DNA of 64,000 nucleotides, from the NCBI GenBank assembly GCA_951640195.1, contig OX621174.1, forward strand, positions 1,054,001 to 1,118,000. The letters run 5' to 3'. The translations under genes and the position numbers were made by a program. The stretch is from Porpolomopsis calyptriformis. Its lineage: Eukaryota; Basidiomycota; Agaricomycetes; Agaricales; Hygrophoraceae. A model generated the notes under the pieces. That model made no database searches. It saw only the letters and a program-made list of their open reading frames with translations, and was not told the DNA's origin. Below, in pieces: positions 9,806 to 21,724 of this stretch (positions are counted from its first letter, which is position 1; every line of letters begins with the position of its first letter).

Positions 9806-11884
9806 CTAGCCAGGCACAGCTCCAAACATCGTCGGACTACGCACCCGCTCCAGCCCCTTCATATCCCGCTCACTCCAACTCTGACACAATATCTCCTCAA
9901 CCTTGGCCAACGCCCCCTGTCGCGCAGCATACCTCTCCGCAAGCGTGCACCCCCCATGCACGCCATCATCCTTCTTGCCCCGTCCCCGCCTAGTCGACGA
10001 GCCACCCACATCCCTGCCGGGCCCCGGCGTGACGACGGGGAGCTTCTTCTGAAGCCTGTTTGCACCACGACCCGAAACCCTCTTACCCCTCTTCGTCTTC
10101 GTCCCCGACACGGTACCACCATCCCCCCCTTGGCCTCCTCCCATACTTCTCAAGTACATGCTATCGCTCTGCTGCAACGTCGGCGTGAATAGCAGCTTAG
10201 ACTCCAACGGCGGGGATGTGAGCTGAGGCGGGCTAAGAGGGAGCACGGACGAGTCCGCACGGCTAAGGCTCTTCCGTGCGGACGCAGACGCGGACGACAC
10301 CATATTCTTCCCCACCTGCGGTCTCCCAGCTTTAGACGGGCTCTTCCGCATAGGCAGAGCAGTATACTTGTCATCACCCCGAGCAAGTGTCCCATCCCGC
10401 GCCGACTCTTTCGACACCGAATTCTTCCTACTCTGAGCACTTTCCCTCCCCCTCCGTACCTCCGCACCATCCGCATCTCCCCAATCCCCACCCCGAATCT
10501 GCTCCCTCATCGCATTCAAATGCTCTTCCACAATCCGGAACCCGCTCCCCGCGACCCACTCAGTCTCGTCCACCTCGACACCGGTTCCACCCACATCCCT
10601 CTCCGTCCTGTACGAATCAGCCCGCGCGTACGACTGCTCCGGTATCCTCACATCTTCCACACGCAGATCCGAATCCGCACGGCTATGCGCGTATCTCATC
10701 CGTCTGAACGACGACGACCCCTTGCCTCTCGCACGCACAGACCCAGCTTCCCCCCTCTCCGCCCTAACCGTGTCACCCCGTTTCAGCGTCCCAAACCTCA
10801 GCCGTTCAAGAATCCCACGGCGGATCGACTTGTGTCGCAAAGACTCAAACGGCACCTCCTCCTCCTCTTCCTCCTCTCCTTCATCCAGATCAACAAGCGA
10901 GAGCGGATCCGGCGACGCGGCGCGGGACGACGAATAGTGCAATTTTTTCGATCGCCTTTTGGTGCGCCCCGTCCGAACCAAGCCATTGGCAGAAGACGAA
11001 GCCAGGAACGGGTCATCTTCGTCCGACTGATATCCCTTCACGGTACACGTCGACGAAGGCGTCGGCCACGAAAACTTTTTCTCCATTCCTTCTGTCCGCT
11101 CCCTCGCACCAGAAAACCACATGCTCACGTGACGGGAATAAGGATAATTGGATCCGTGTAGAGAGTACTTGCTAGGACTGCCTCCATCATCATCGTGAAG
11201 CGACACTTCTCTCATATCGCTCTCGATCTCCGTGTCGGTAGGGACATAAGGCGGCCCAGGCTCAAGAGAGCTAGCGCGGGTACGAGGTCCACGGCGGGTC
11301 ATAAGACATCCGTAGAGGAGCCAGACGGACAATGAGCCAAGAATGATGCCAAGGACCGCAAAGAGGGGAACTAGGTAGATCACTTTAAATGTCCTGCGCG
11401 GTTTCGCTTTGAGAATGACAGATGAAGGCGAGGCGGTTGTGTTGGTGGACGGGAGCGTGGAGATGCTGCTGCTTGCAGGAATCGAAGATGGTACGGACGA
11501 GCTGGTAGTTGAAAGCGTGGAAGTAGGAGAGTCAGAGGTGGAGTCGGGAGTGGAGGTTACATCGGATGTGAGCACGATGGTGATGACGCTGCTATCGTCT
11601 GTGGCTGGCAACGAATCAGTGTAATCCAGCGGGGTAGGAAGAGCGGGAGAGGCAGTCGTGGTAGACGTCTGGACGCCACCAGGAGGATACGGCCACCAGT
11701 AGTCATAACTAGAGGATGTCTCGGGCGGGCCGAAGATCGGTTGTTCTTGTCGGTAATTGATATTAAAGTGAGATATTGTATCTGATGTGGACGGAAGAGG
11801 CTGACGAGGGTGGTGCAAGCCATGTCCTGCAACGATGTGCCCAACCGAGACGAGTACGATAGCAACACAATAGGAGCACCACAT
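9806..11884 (-). CDS. Single-pass membrane protein with Ser/Thr-rich ectodomain
   Basis: Read from the ATG at 11884 this is 692 residues. Residues 1-22 form a signal peptide (MWCSYCVAIVLVSVGHIVAG). An ectodomain rich in Ser and Thr follows, then one membrane helix at about 168-192 (VIYLVPLFAVLGIILGSLSV) and a basic stop-transfer stretch. The cytosolic tail of about 500 residues is disordered, with acidic runs and repeated SRAD-type motifs. This layout is like fungal wall-stress or Skg6/Axl2-type membrane proteins, but I see no decisive motif. The frame stays open 5' to an ATG at 12613, adding 243 residues; that part contains a phenylalanine run made by a poly-T tract and may be 5' UTR or a fused upstream protein. 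The signal peptide favours 11884. Confidence 0.6.
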   Translation of the reverse strand: MWCSYCVAIVLVSVGHIVAGHGLHHPRQPLPSTSDTISHFNINYRQEQPIFGPPETSSSYDYWWPYPPGGVQTSTTTASPALPTPLDYTDSLPATDDSSVITIVLTSDVTSTPDSTSDSPTSTLSTTSSSVPSSIPASSSISTLPSTNTTASPSSVILKAKPRRTFKVIYLVPLFAVLGIILGSLSVWLLYGCLMTRRGPRTRASSLEPGPPYVPTDTEIESDMREVSLHDDDGGSPSKYSLHGSNYPYSRHVSMWFSGARERTEGMEKKFSWPTPSSTCTVKGYQSDEDDPFLASSSANGLVRTGRTKRRSKKLHYSSSRAASPDPLSLVDLDEGEEEEEEEVPFESLRHKSIRRGILERLRFGTLKRGDTVRAERGEAGSVRARGKGSSSFRRMRYAHSRADSDLRVEDVRIPEQSYARADSYRTERDVGGTGVEVDETEWVAGSGFRIVEEHLNAMREQIRGGDWGDADGAEVRRGRESAQSRKNSVSKESARDGTLARGDDKYTALPMRKSPSKAGRPQVGKNMVSSASASARKSLSRADSSVLPLSPPQLTSPPLESKLLFTPTLQQSDSMYLRSMGGGQGGDGGTVSGTKTKRGKRVSGRGANRLQKKLPVVTPGPGRDVGGSSTRRGRGKKDDGVHGGCTLAERYAARQGALAKVEEILCQSWSERDMKGLERVRSPTMFGAVPG

Positions 11885-12896
11885 ATTTTTTACAATGTTT
11901 GCTCTGGTGGGAGCTGAAGGAACCCGATGCGAGACTCGACACAGAAGGCGGAGAGATCGGCAATAGGAGATTCGAAAGAGAGACCGGCGGCGATGAACGT
12001 AGATCGACGGATGAGATGCGAGGACGGTGAATAGGAAGCACCGGTTACCCCAGACCGCTTTGTCTTGCGCCAAAAGGTAGTTGGACGAACTGAAAAATAT
12101 CAATACATTGCAAAAAAAAAAAAAAAAAAACGCACGTAGTGGGGGAGGGGGCCGAACAAGCTCTCCTCCTTTATACCTCCCAGGAGGCAGCGGCCTGCGA
12201 ACAAAACCCGCGCGGAGGGAGGAAGACGAGGGGGGGACGACGAGGAGAGAGCGGCTGCCGGGCTCGGGCGCTCGCTCGTCTCGAAAGCTCGTGCGGTCGG
12301 GTGGTGCGGAGGCTGGACGGGGCGACAAGGAGGAGGAAAAGGAGGGGTGTTTCGGGCGGGACCTCCAGGTGTTTGGCGGTGGAGAGAGAAAGGAGTCGTC
12401 GCGAAACGGGACGGGGGAGGGTGAGGGTGAACGAGAGTGAGAGGCAGTTGTTGTTGAACTGGTCTCGATGGTAAGGATTGGGATAGGCGGTCGGCTGACG
12501 GTGGGCTGGTTTCGAGAGGGACGGACGAGATTGAAAGCAGGACTGGGAGCCATACTGGACGAAAAACCTGGGATGGGCGCGGGTGAAATGACGAGGACGG
12601 TCAAATCAGCCATTTCTTTTTTCTTTTCTTTTTTTTTCTTTTTCTTTTTTCAAAGGTGAAACGGGTGAAATGCTGAATGATGGGAAAATGCCAGAATTAA
12701 CCGTTTGAGATTTATCACGGGGTTGGGTGTACTGTATATCGTAGCTGCAAACGAGAGTGGAACGAACAACACATGCGAACCAGAAAAGAAAGAATGAAAA
12801 AGTCGTTAAATAAACCGAGGGGATCATAAGAACGTAAGCGCATGGGGGAAGGGGGAAGGGGGAAGAGAACAAATAAAAAAGATCGAAATCACTTCT
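11885..12896. other. Region upstream of the membrane-protein gene; possible in-frame extension
   Basis: On the minus strand the frame of the membrane protein stays open from 12613. The first 150 codons (MADLTVLVISPAPIPGFSS..., rich in Ser and Pro) look like genuine disordered protein. They are followed by a poly-A tract (12111-12130 on the plus strand) coding a Phe run, and then a hydrophobic and basic stretch. Either this is a separate small upstream gene, or an alternative long isoform that would bury the signal peptide. 12614-12896 holds a T-rich tract and the 3' flank of the kinase gene. Confidence 0.4.
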
Positions 12897-15800
12897 TCAT
12901 AACTTGAGTTCCGTAAGTACTCGTCGGGCCAACATCTGGTACTGCCATCCATCTCCACTCGCTCTCCGAAACTGTATTCCGTGCAAGGGCAACCATGGAA
13001 CCTAGTGGTCAAAATTCAGTACCGTTCCTAATTCACAACCAAAAACACTCACTTTTACGATATTAATCTCAAACCGTACCGACAGCGTATTATTCCCCAT
13101 GCTTTCAAACGCCTCTCTATCAACTTCCCCAGTGTGTTGAAGTGACGTCGGCGGGTTAACAGGCTGGGGCGTTGCCGACGGATCGCGGGGTATTGGAGGT
13201 AGAATCTTGGGTTTCACAGTCGGCGACGGCGACACTGGACTCGCCTCCTCGATTGTCACACTCGGCGCAACCCCATTCGTATCCCCACGGACGGTGTTGT
13301 TCTGGCCTTCTGCCGCGGGCGCATTCTGCGAGGGGACGTTGAAGAACGACGACGAGTCACTCTGCGACGCAGCCAACGGATTCGCCGTCGATGGCCGGTG
13401 GGGCAACTCCTTCTCTTTGTCCATCGAGCTTTCGCCCTCCCTTTCTCTTTCCCTCTCCCTCTCCCTCTCCTTATCCTTATCCTTCCCCTTATCGCGCTTC
13501 ACCCCAAATGACAGCTTCGACGCCTTTTTCACAAGCGACCTCCGTGGAGGATCCGTCGACCCGGACGATGTTTGCTGGTGATGACCAGGTTGCACAGAGG
13601 CGATATCGATAGAAGGCAGATGTATACACTCAAACCCGCCTCTCATCTCCCGATACTGCACCTGCATTCGATCCAGCACCCGCTTGATATCCTCTTTGAG
13701 AACTGTCGGTGGCTTTGTCGAGGTCGTCGCAACACTGCATTTTTTTAAAAAGAAATCAGATTTCACAACCCCACAAACACCTCATATCATTTAACCCACC
13801 TAAATAACCCCTTCAAGAACAATGGCTTAAAGTCCTTCTCGCTCGTATGCCGCTCATCCTCCTCTCTGAAATTCTCCCCTGCTCCATTAACCAAGTTCCG
13901 CGTCCCATCCGCCGTATACGGCACCTCCTTCACTTCCCCTTCATCCTCCTCATCCGTCCGCCCAATTATCTGGTCCCCAAATGACTTTGGAGGTGTGCTA
14001 TGCCCAGTGGACGGTCTCCGGCGTCGCCCGATAGTCCCGCCATCGGTTAACAACGCGGCACCCGTACTACTTCTCCGTTCATGCTTCACTGCCTTATCAT
14101 AGAGTGTTGCCGCCCGCCGATGAATGCCCCCCCCTACCAGTGGCTCCTGGGCTTTTGGTGACGTCGACGTTGGAGTGTCACCCTTGTGTTCCACCCCATC
14201 TGCCTCCGTCTCGTTCTCCTTCGTACTCACACGTGTCTTCTCGTCTTCCCCACCTCCACCCTCCTCGTCCTTCGAAGGCCTAGAACCAAGCCCGCCCAAA
14301 ATCGTAGCTCTCTTCCCAAACCCTCCCATCCTCTTGCTCTCCTCTCCTCTCCCACCCAACAAACTCCCAAATTTCCTCGCGAGCGTCGACCCGGGTGATA
14401 TAGAATGCGAAACAGGCGTTATAGGCGAAGATAACTTCTCCCTCTCCTTCTCTTCCTCCCACTCCTTTTCCTCTATCCCTTCCTCATTCGCCTTCTCCTC
14501 GAACGTTCCAAGCTCCGGACCCGCAGTCCTCGGCTGCAAACCGACACCATTAGTCTCAGGATCCCCTCCGCCTCCGAACATCCCGCCCCACCCCCTCAGC
14601 ATCGGCCGCTGACTGAAGCTATGACTCCGCTTATGCGTAGACGCAGGCGGCGCTCGAGGCAAGGCAGCCTTGGGCGATGTCGGCGGCATCATCCCACTCG
14701 TCACGCCTTCCGGCCCATCCTCCTTCTTAGCAAGCCCCGCATCCCGAGCCCTAGGCTGCGCATGTGTTTGGAAGGTCGGCGACGTCGGCGAGGGAGTCGC
14801 CTGTGGTACATCGTACGACAAACGCGAGTAGTGCGACGGATCCGGCGCAGGCAGTCGCGGCAGCGCCATACCGTAGTTGGCCTTTCCCGGTATGATCGCT
14901 GCGTTCGGCGATGTCGGCGTTGGCCTTGATGGCGGGTAGGTGCCGTTCTCATCGACCACCTGTCTGGGGTCGCGCAGGGATAGCTGCGAACTGGCAAAGT
15001 GGCCTAGCCCATACACCCGCTCGCGTTCGAGCTTTTCGCGCGCGAGGTAGTACATCGAGATCAGCGGATGGAACCCGCGTGTTGGATCGACGGGTTCGCG
15101 GTTCGGGTCGGTCAGGGACGAATGAGACAGATGTGATTGCGAAGTCGGTGGCGAATTTGAAAGTGGCGAGGCTGGCGGTGAGGGTGCAGGTGAGAACAGT
15201 TTCCGGCGATAAAAGTCAAACCCAGAGAACCGCTTTGATTTCGGCTTGACGGGCGAAGAGGACTCGGGCTTGTTCGAGTTGGGATGCGAGTTGTCGAACG
15301 AGATGGCGAGAGATGAATTGGATACAGAGGTGTTCCAGAATCCTGGGGCCTGAACATGTCCGTTCCGGCCCATAGTCTTGCGCTCCCAAGCCTGGACAGC
15401 ACGGGCGTAACTCTCTGACTCAAGCACTTGCACAAGCTTTCTCTCGATGTCCTCTTCTGATCCAAACTCGAACCCTGTCATCCCTCGGATCACCTGTCGG
15501 TCCAGTTCGTCCGCACGGAGAGGCTCGCGGTGCACTAGATGAGGGTCAGGTGGGCCGTTGAAGCCGCGTACCATCCATGGGTGATTCAGAACTTCCTGCA
15601 GGGATGCCCTAGCCGCAGGATTTATGACCAGCATCCGTGATAAGAGCTGTTTGCATTCTTCATAGAATAGGATAAATAAAATCAGCTACAGAAAACGGGT
15701 ATCGTTACATACCTGCACTGAGCCAGACAGGGTATTCAACCAGCCCACGCTTGATCTTAGCGTGGAGCGCGGGCATGCTCTGGTCGTCGAATGGGACCTT

Positions 15801-16966
15801 GCCGCATACAAGAACATATAGTACAACTCCAAAGCTCCAGACGTCTACTTCAGGGCCGGTGTAAACCTTTGCGTTGAGGAGTTCCGGTGCAGCAAAATAT
15901 AATGAACCACAAAAAGTGGATAGGTGTGAGAGCGGATCGTAGAGGTTTGACAGTCCGAAATCGATGATTTTGATATTACCCGTTTGCGAGATGAGAATGT
16001 TCTCGATCTTGAGATCTAGAGGAAAATATCCCGAGACAATCAGATTCGTTGATCAACCGCCCCAGCACCCGATTGCGTAAAAGAAAACAGAACAGAGACT
16101 GACCCCGATGAACGACGTTATTCCGATGACAATAATCTAGGGCACTTCCGATCTGCCTTGCAAACTTCCTCGCAACTCGCTCTCTGAGACGGCCATGGCT
16201 GATAATATAGTCAAGCATCTGCCCGCCGTTGACATATTCGAAGACCATGTAGTAATGATGCTGGTGGACGATCATTTCGCGCATTCCACAGATATAAGGG
16301 TGATGGAGGAGCATGGAAAGTGCGGCTTCTCTGATGGTGCGAATTTCCTTGGAGGCATCTTTTGAAGCTTGCTTCGCCGCAGCTTCTGGGTTGGCACCAT
16401 TTGGGGGAGGTGATGTTACAGGATTGACGCGAGGAAGGATTTTTACAGCAAGCTAGCATATTTTTTCACACTTGAACTCTGATGGATGAAAGGATGATGC
16501 TCACCTTTTCCCCAGTTATATTATGAATAGCCAGTTTCACCTTACCCATACTGCCCGCACCAAGCGTTTTACTTAGCGTATAGTCGCCCAGGATCTTGTG
16601 CGAACTGCGACTCTTGGTTGTGCCATCCCGACGTTTGGGGTGGACAGGATCATCGGCGGGGCGTTGTTCCTTCTCGGACGAGCTAGCGGTGACGGTTGCA
16701 GAGGCAGTCCCAGTTGCGGAAGCAAAGTTGGCACCGAATGCCTGAGGGGGCATGGATAGCGGGCGGCCGGGTGAGGGAAGTGGACGAGGCGGGCGGGTGG
16801 GCGAGGTGGGGGAGACAGACAAGTGTGTGCGGAAGAAACGTGGATAAGACTCCTGGATATTCTGCGTGGCCACCGGGGAGGCGTCCTGTGCAGAGTTGGG
16901 GCGGCTGGTGGGTCCGGTTGGGGATGAAGGCAGGTCTGAGGGCTGATGGAGGATGGATGGAGACAT
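12897..16966 (-). CDS. KIN1: Kin1/Kin2/MARK-family serine/threonine kinase with KA1 domain
   Basis: Six exons: 16505-16966, 16104-16452, 15713-16015, 13800-15657, 13053-13734, 12897-13001; introns of 51-88 bases; the phases close to 1252 residues. After a Ser/Pro-rich N-terminus the kinase domain runs from about residue 129 ([12 protein letters not shown]) through HRDLKIEN (catalytic loop, split by an intron) to NHPWM near residue 400. A long disordered middle follows. The C-terminus is a KA1 domain: [39 protein letters not shown], then [12 protein letters not shown] and ending [13 protein letters not shown]. This combination is diagnostic of Kin1/MARK kinases, which act in cell polarity and exocytosis at the plasma membrane. 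The stop is TGA. Two low-complexity tracts, such as the Glu-Arg repeat coded by TC repeats near 13436-13495, may vary between strains. Confidence 0.93.
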
Positions 16967-17875
16967 TGAAGAAGGGTGATCTCAGGTGCGAATGAGAAGG
17001 GTATCAAGTCCACTTTGAGTGGGGGATCTTAAGGAGGGAGAGGAGGAGAAAGACGGGCAGACTTTGTTTGATGCCGTCGTTGTGGCAGCAAAAAAACGTG
17101 AGTACAGGTACCTGACCGAATCCCAGACGGCTCCTAATTGTCATCGCGCCCAAACATTAATCGCTGCAAAGGATTTTATTGTATAGAAACCCATTCAAAA
17201 AACAGCCAGCTCGCAGCCTTTCACGGGACACCGTCGGTTGATGAGGAACTAAAAATAAGTAGACGACACTCGGTCGTCTTGTCATGCCTTCTTCTCGTCA
17301 ACCTCTCGGACGGGCAGCCATTTCACAGGATGTCGATTCAAATATGGCCATGGCGGGAGGACGGCCTACCCTAGTTCAGTGCCGACACATTAGCGCACAT
17401 GCAGACCACGAACCAGCACCAGCATCAGTGTCGACACGCCCAACAGCCCGAATGTCACTTGCATTGACTGCAGCACAAACCCCAGGATAAATGATGCACC
17501 CTACCCATCATGTACGACACCACGTCAGCGTCGTTTCTGCCGGCATGCACCTGCATCACTGACCGTTGCACTAATGAGCACAACCCTGGACACTTTCTCC
17601 GCAACCCTCTGTCCTTCAAAGTCCTGGGTATCGCTATCGCTGTCAATCTGACTTTTGGTTTGCAATGGACACACGCACGATTTTACCATCGACAAGCGCT
17701 TGGATGTAGGCGTTCATCGTGCTAAATGTGAGTGTGGGAAAAACCGGTTTACATAAGAAAATAAAATTACAGGAAAGGCATCAGCATGGGGTGGGGCGTA
17801 CATCCGTCACACCGCCGAACCCAGGTACCGTACCCGGAGCTTTTTGGAGCGCCTCACTGATGGGTCTTGCTGTAC
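16967..17875. other. Intergenic, no gene seen
   Basis: The first 150 bases are probably the promoter and 5' UTR of the kinase gene. The rest has short frames on both strands without motifs, consistent splice sites or any similarity that I recognise. Confidence 0.5.
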
Positions 17876-17879
17876 AGCC

Positions 17880-19721
17880 ATATTCACTTGAGCGGGCGTG
17901 ATCAATTCAACTTCATCACCAAGGCGGTTTAGCGCCGTAATGAGATGCGACCACTGTGATGTCCAATCCCTCTCTCTTGGATATCTCATCTCACTTCCTT
18001 CGCAAGCGCGAACCAGTATCACTCAATGATTCACCCACTGGTCTCCACAAACAGAGAATGCTCTGACCAAAGTGCCGAACGATGCACCAAGCTGTTGTGC
18101 CATAAGCGTCGGCAAATCGCGGCTGTGTTGCGTTACGCCAAAATTTCATTTGAACAGGGCCAGTACTTTTACACCTTCTGGATATCAGCTAACCAGTGTC
18201 GACAAACTAAACGATGGCCTTGCGAATGTTCTCGATCTCATCTGTCACCCCGATCGCCACCTGCAGCTCGACGGTGACTAGAACAAACCACTTCTCATTT
18301 TCAATAATGTCGAAAGGAGTTCGATTGATTTTTCTCAGACACACCTGCCTCGCAGAAATGTCCGGGGCAACATTCCATTCACCACTTGGACCGCAAACGT
18401 CACTGAGACCCTGGTGGCTATCTCGGAAATCAGAATTCCATACTCGAAATTCACCCTCTTACACCACTTTTTTACCAGATGCTGACTCGAACATGGAGAC
18501 TGTAATACCTTCTATATTGACCCACCCTGAAGAATTGGTCTAGTGTGTTGGTTGGCTTCCTCTTGCCGTTGTCCATGCGATGAAACAGACCCATCCCACT
18601 CTCGATGAAATGTACGAAATGTACATTGGCGATGAAAGGATAGATGTGGGTTCATATGCACTGAAATATTGACGTGATTCACTGGTAATCGCAGGTTGTC
18701 GAATGGGAGAACGACTTGACTTCATACCAGGACCGATCGGTAGCCACCATGTTCACTAAACAATTCAAAAGATTGCAAGAAGAATCTATCGATATCAGCA
18801 ATCTGTTCAAAATTCTTTCTTTCCTTGACCCGGAAGTACCAGTTACGATCATTGAAGAGTGGTCGCACCTATGATACCCACCAGACGATACCCCATCTCA
18901 ACCTGATCCTGATTCTCATATATTCCTCGAGTTTCGTTCAATGATTGCCCTGATTTGTTCAACGGCGAAATTCCGGACGGCTGAACAGAAATTACAAGCG
19001 CTGTCTCTCGCGGAATATAGATCGACCGAACGGAACTCTTCGCTGTGGATGCACGATCTAATCCGACTTATAAGACACGGGAATGAAGATACATCGGGAA
19101 TGGACCAGTCTCACTCATTTGTGGCGCATTCTGAAGACTACGGATTACCACGACGGTGGGCTGAATGCGAAGAGTTCCTCCCCACATTTACGATCGCTGA
19201 ATCGGTGGTGGTGTGGCGAGTATGGTACGAACCTTGAACTGACTAACTCAAATGCGAGGATGGCGTTGTATCTGAGGAGTCGGGGAAGATAAGGTGATGC
19301 TGAACATTTTTGGAAGCAAGTCGCTGAAGCGTATGAAACGAAGTTCGGATGCGAACATCCATCCACTCTTACATCAGTAAACCTCGCAGGCATTTACTCC
19401 TCACAAGGACGATACGATGAGGCCGAAACACTCTACAAGCGGGCATTAGCTGGCCGCGAGATGCATTTGGATTCCGATCACCCACACACAATTATGTTGG
19501 TACACAACCTCGCGTTTGTTTATCAGTCACAAGGCCGATATATTGAGGCTGAGACGCTTTACAAGCGTGCCCTAGCCAGCCTTTAGATGTCTACGGGGAC
19601 CCACCATCCAAATACTCGGAGCGCGAATGAGAATTTTGCTGATCTCTACTGGTCGCAAGGGCAATTTGACGAAGCGACATCTATCTCGCAGAGGTATTCT
19701 CCACTAAGCTGGCTGGGATAA
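17880..19721 (+). pseudogene. NB-ARC-TPR pseudogene, copy 3
   Basis: A decayed paralogue in the opposite orientation to copies 1 and 2. A trace of exon 1 is seen near 17898 (DQFNFI against GDQFNVN in copy 2). The NB-ARC part starts near 18008. Half of Walker A is deleted (only VGKS remains), and frames shift repeatedly: DKLNDGLANVLDLICHPDR is clear at 18205-18260. The conserved intron before VVEWENDLT is still present around 18645-18695. TPR units follow to the TAA at 19719-19721, with internal TAA and TAG stops and only about three and a half repeats. The mixed frameshifts, deletions and stops show it has long been free of selection. Confidence 0.85.
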
Positions 19722-20733
19722 GTAGAAGCTGGCTGCAGCAAGTCGAATCACCTTTTCTGAATTCTTGCAAGGATCTCGACTTCTCTCCGGTATTTATTTG
19801 GTCTAATCTTCTGCATTGGTCCAATTTGTCACCGCATCACTGTAGGCCATAGTCCTTTTCAACGTTTTTATCTGAAGTCGCTAACGATTGCACTTCGATG
19901 ACGCAGAGCCAATGATTGCCTTTTTTGATGGTGGAGTTGTGTTGAATTGTGATAAGATATTCCGACGAATTTTTCGTCACTAATATTATAATTTTGATCT
20001 ACCTCAGGCTTGTTCTTTCCGTGTGCATGTGGTAAGCAGTGTGCTAGTTATATATAAAAACCATTGGATATTGAAGTGTTTGTGTAAATCTTGGTTATGG
20101 TACGCAGTCAGCTCTTGTGTTTGTGGCTTGTGGTCAGTGTAAGCTATGATAGATCCCATTTAGCTCATCATCTTCTTCAGCTCTAGATAGGACATCTAGT
20201 CACCATGTTAAATTTAATTGGTTGGGCGAGGCTGGGCTTGTTTTTCTTGGTGGGCAATTTACGTCCAGTACAATAATGTAGTAGCCAAGATGCCCACAAT
20301 GATATCCAACCGAAGGGTTTTGTTTTTCCCGACCTAGGCCTCCTCATCTCACACCAAAAAACGAGGGTCAAGATCAAATTTATAATATTGGTGAGGATAA
20401 ATTTGGCTGAATATCGTATCACAGTCCAACCAATGTACAACCCCGGCCAATAGACTAATACGCAGATAGACCACACCCTCAAAAGATGATCATAGACACT
20501 GTATTGCAAGGAGTAGGCTTGTTAGCGACCTCAGATAAAACGATGGAATTGAGTATAGCCTACAGCGATGTGAGGACAAACTGGGTCAACATGGATGATT
20601 AGACCAATTAAATACCAGAGAGAAACCTAATTATTTATTGTACCATGAGTCAGAGATCCTCGTGAGAATAATAAGTAACTTACATTCGCAAATGGAGACC
20701 CGAATTGCTGCTGTCGACTTATACTTATCCCAG
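19722..20733. other. Intergenic between convergent NB-ARC-TPR copies
   Basis: AT-rich DNA, no recognisable gene. A minus-strand frame at 20183-20509 is hydrophobic and has no motif; I regard it as chance. The region joins the 3' ends of copy 3 (plus) and copy 2 (minus), so it is the centre of a large, diverged palindrome-like arrangement of paralogues. Confidence 0.5.
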
Positions 20734-21021
20734 CTAGGTTGGCGGAGGATACCTCTGCCAGATAGATTCCGCTTTGCCAAGTTGCCCTTGTGACTGATAG
20801 AGATAAGCAAGGTTATCACTCGTGCTCCAAGTATTTGGATGGTGTGTCCCTAGAGAATTTTCAAAGCCGATTAGGGCGCGCTTGTAAAGAGTCTCAGCCT
20901 CATTGTATTGTCCTTGTGACTCGTAAACGCTTGCAAGGTTGTTTACCAATGTAAGAGTGTCTGGGTGGTCAGAACCCAAATGCATCTCATGGCCAGCTAA
21001 TGCGCGCTTGTAGAGTGTTTC

Positions 21022-21390
21022 TGTCACGGACACTTTTTTCTTTTTCCTTTTAGTCATACTTGATCAGTCTCCATTCCGTTTATCCTTCTGCTTTACCATT
21101 TTATATATAGACTGATCACATGTACCTTCCTTCCGACTCTTTCACGAGTCACATTCCGTTTCCGCTATTGTTTTCGTGACTCTTCACTAGTCACATTCCG
21201 GATTCCACTTTGTAATCGTACATACGACTGACTCATGGCGACTCAGGTAGTTAGTATATAAAGCCTGATCTTTAGTCAGTAGGATAAGTTCGATTCCTAG
21301 TTAGCTCCCCCACTCTTTAGTCGAATTCCATTTCCCTCATCAGCCCCTCCAACGCGAGAAGTAAAACCCTTCGACTACCGATTCATAACA
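21022..21390 (-). mobile_element. Solo LTR (Ty3/gypsy type), 369 bp
   Basis: It starts TGTCACGGACAC and ends ATTCATAACA, flanked on both sides by GTTTC (21017-21021 and 21391-21395), a 5-bp target duplication. It contains a TATA box (TATATAAAG near 21259) and matches the LTR at 63206-63531 along its whole length, with a longer middle. No internal region is present, so recombination between LTRs has removed it. The strand is given as that of the host pseudogene; LTR transcription signals read on the plus strand. Confidence 0.9.
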
Positions 21391-21521
21391 GTTTCAGCCT
21401 CGTCGTATCGTCCTTGTGAGTCATAAACGCTTGCAAGGTTGTTTACCGACGTAAGAGTGGATGGGTGGTCAGAACCCAAATGCATCTCGTGGCCAGCTAA
21501 TGCGCGCTTGTAGAGTGTTTC

Positions 21522-21724
21522 TGTCACGGATCTGAAATTCGAGACATGAGATCGAGCGCGCTGAGGCCGTCTCTCATGAACGTCGAGCAGATTCTAGCTG
21601 GTCACGTGTAATATGGTATATATACTGGGAACAACCGAACTGGGTAAGTCCAGTTCTGCGACGTTTTGGCTCAGTGGTCTGAGCCGTTGCCAAGATGCGC
21701 ATGCTCCCAGTGCAAATCTTAACA
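21522..21724. mobile_element. Second LTR-like insertion, 203 bp, different family
   Basis: It starts TGTCACGGATCTG and ends AAATCTTAACA, with the duplication GTTTC at 21517-21521 and 21725-21729. The ends resemble those of the neighbouring solo LTR (TGTCACGGA...TAACA) but the body is unrelated. It has a TATATATA box at about 21614. The 3' part carries a tRNA-like A box (TGGCTCAGTGG, 21667-21677) and a poor B box (GTGCAAATC, 21710-21718). A solo LTR of a related family is the simplest reading. Confidence 0.75.

Noticed and set aside
9859..12474. Several plus- and minus-strand frames over the membrane-protein and kinase genes
   Set aside because: They are antisense or frame-shifted shadows of the S/P/R-rich coding sequence.
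17138..17725. Short plus-strand frames between kinase gene and pseudogene
   Set aside because: No motifs, no consistent splicing, composition of non-coding DNA.
20183..20509. 108-codon minus-strand frame
   Set aside because: Hydrophobic and basic composition without motif, splice context or similarity; AT-rich DNA between pseudogenes easily gives such a frame.
21667..21724. tRNA gene
   Set aside because: Only A box, D stem and a poor B box; no T stem, acceptor stem or plausible anticodon arm.
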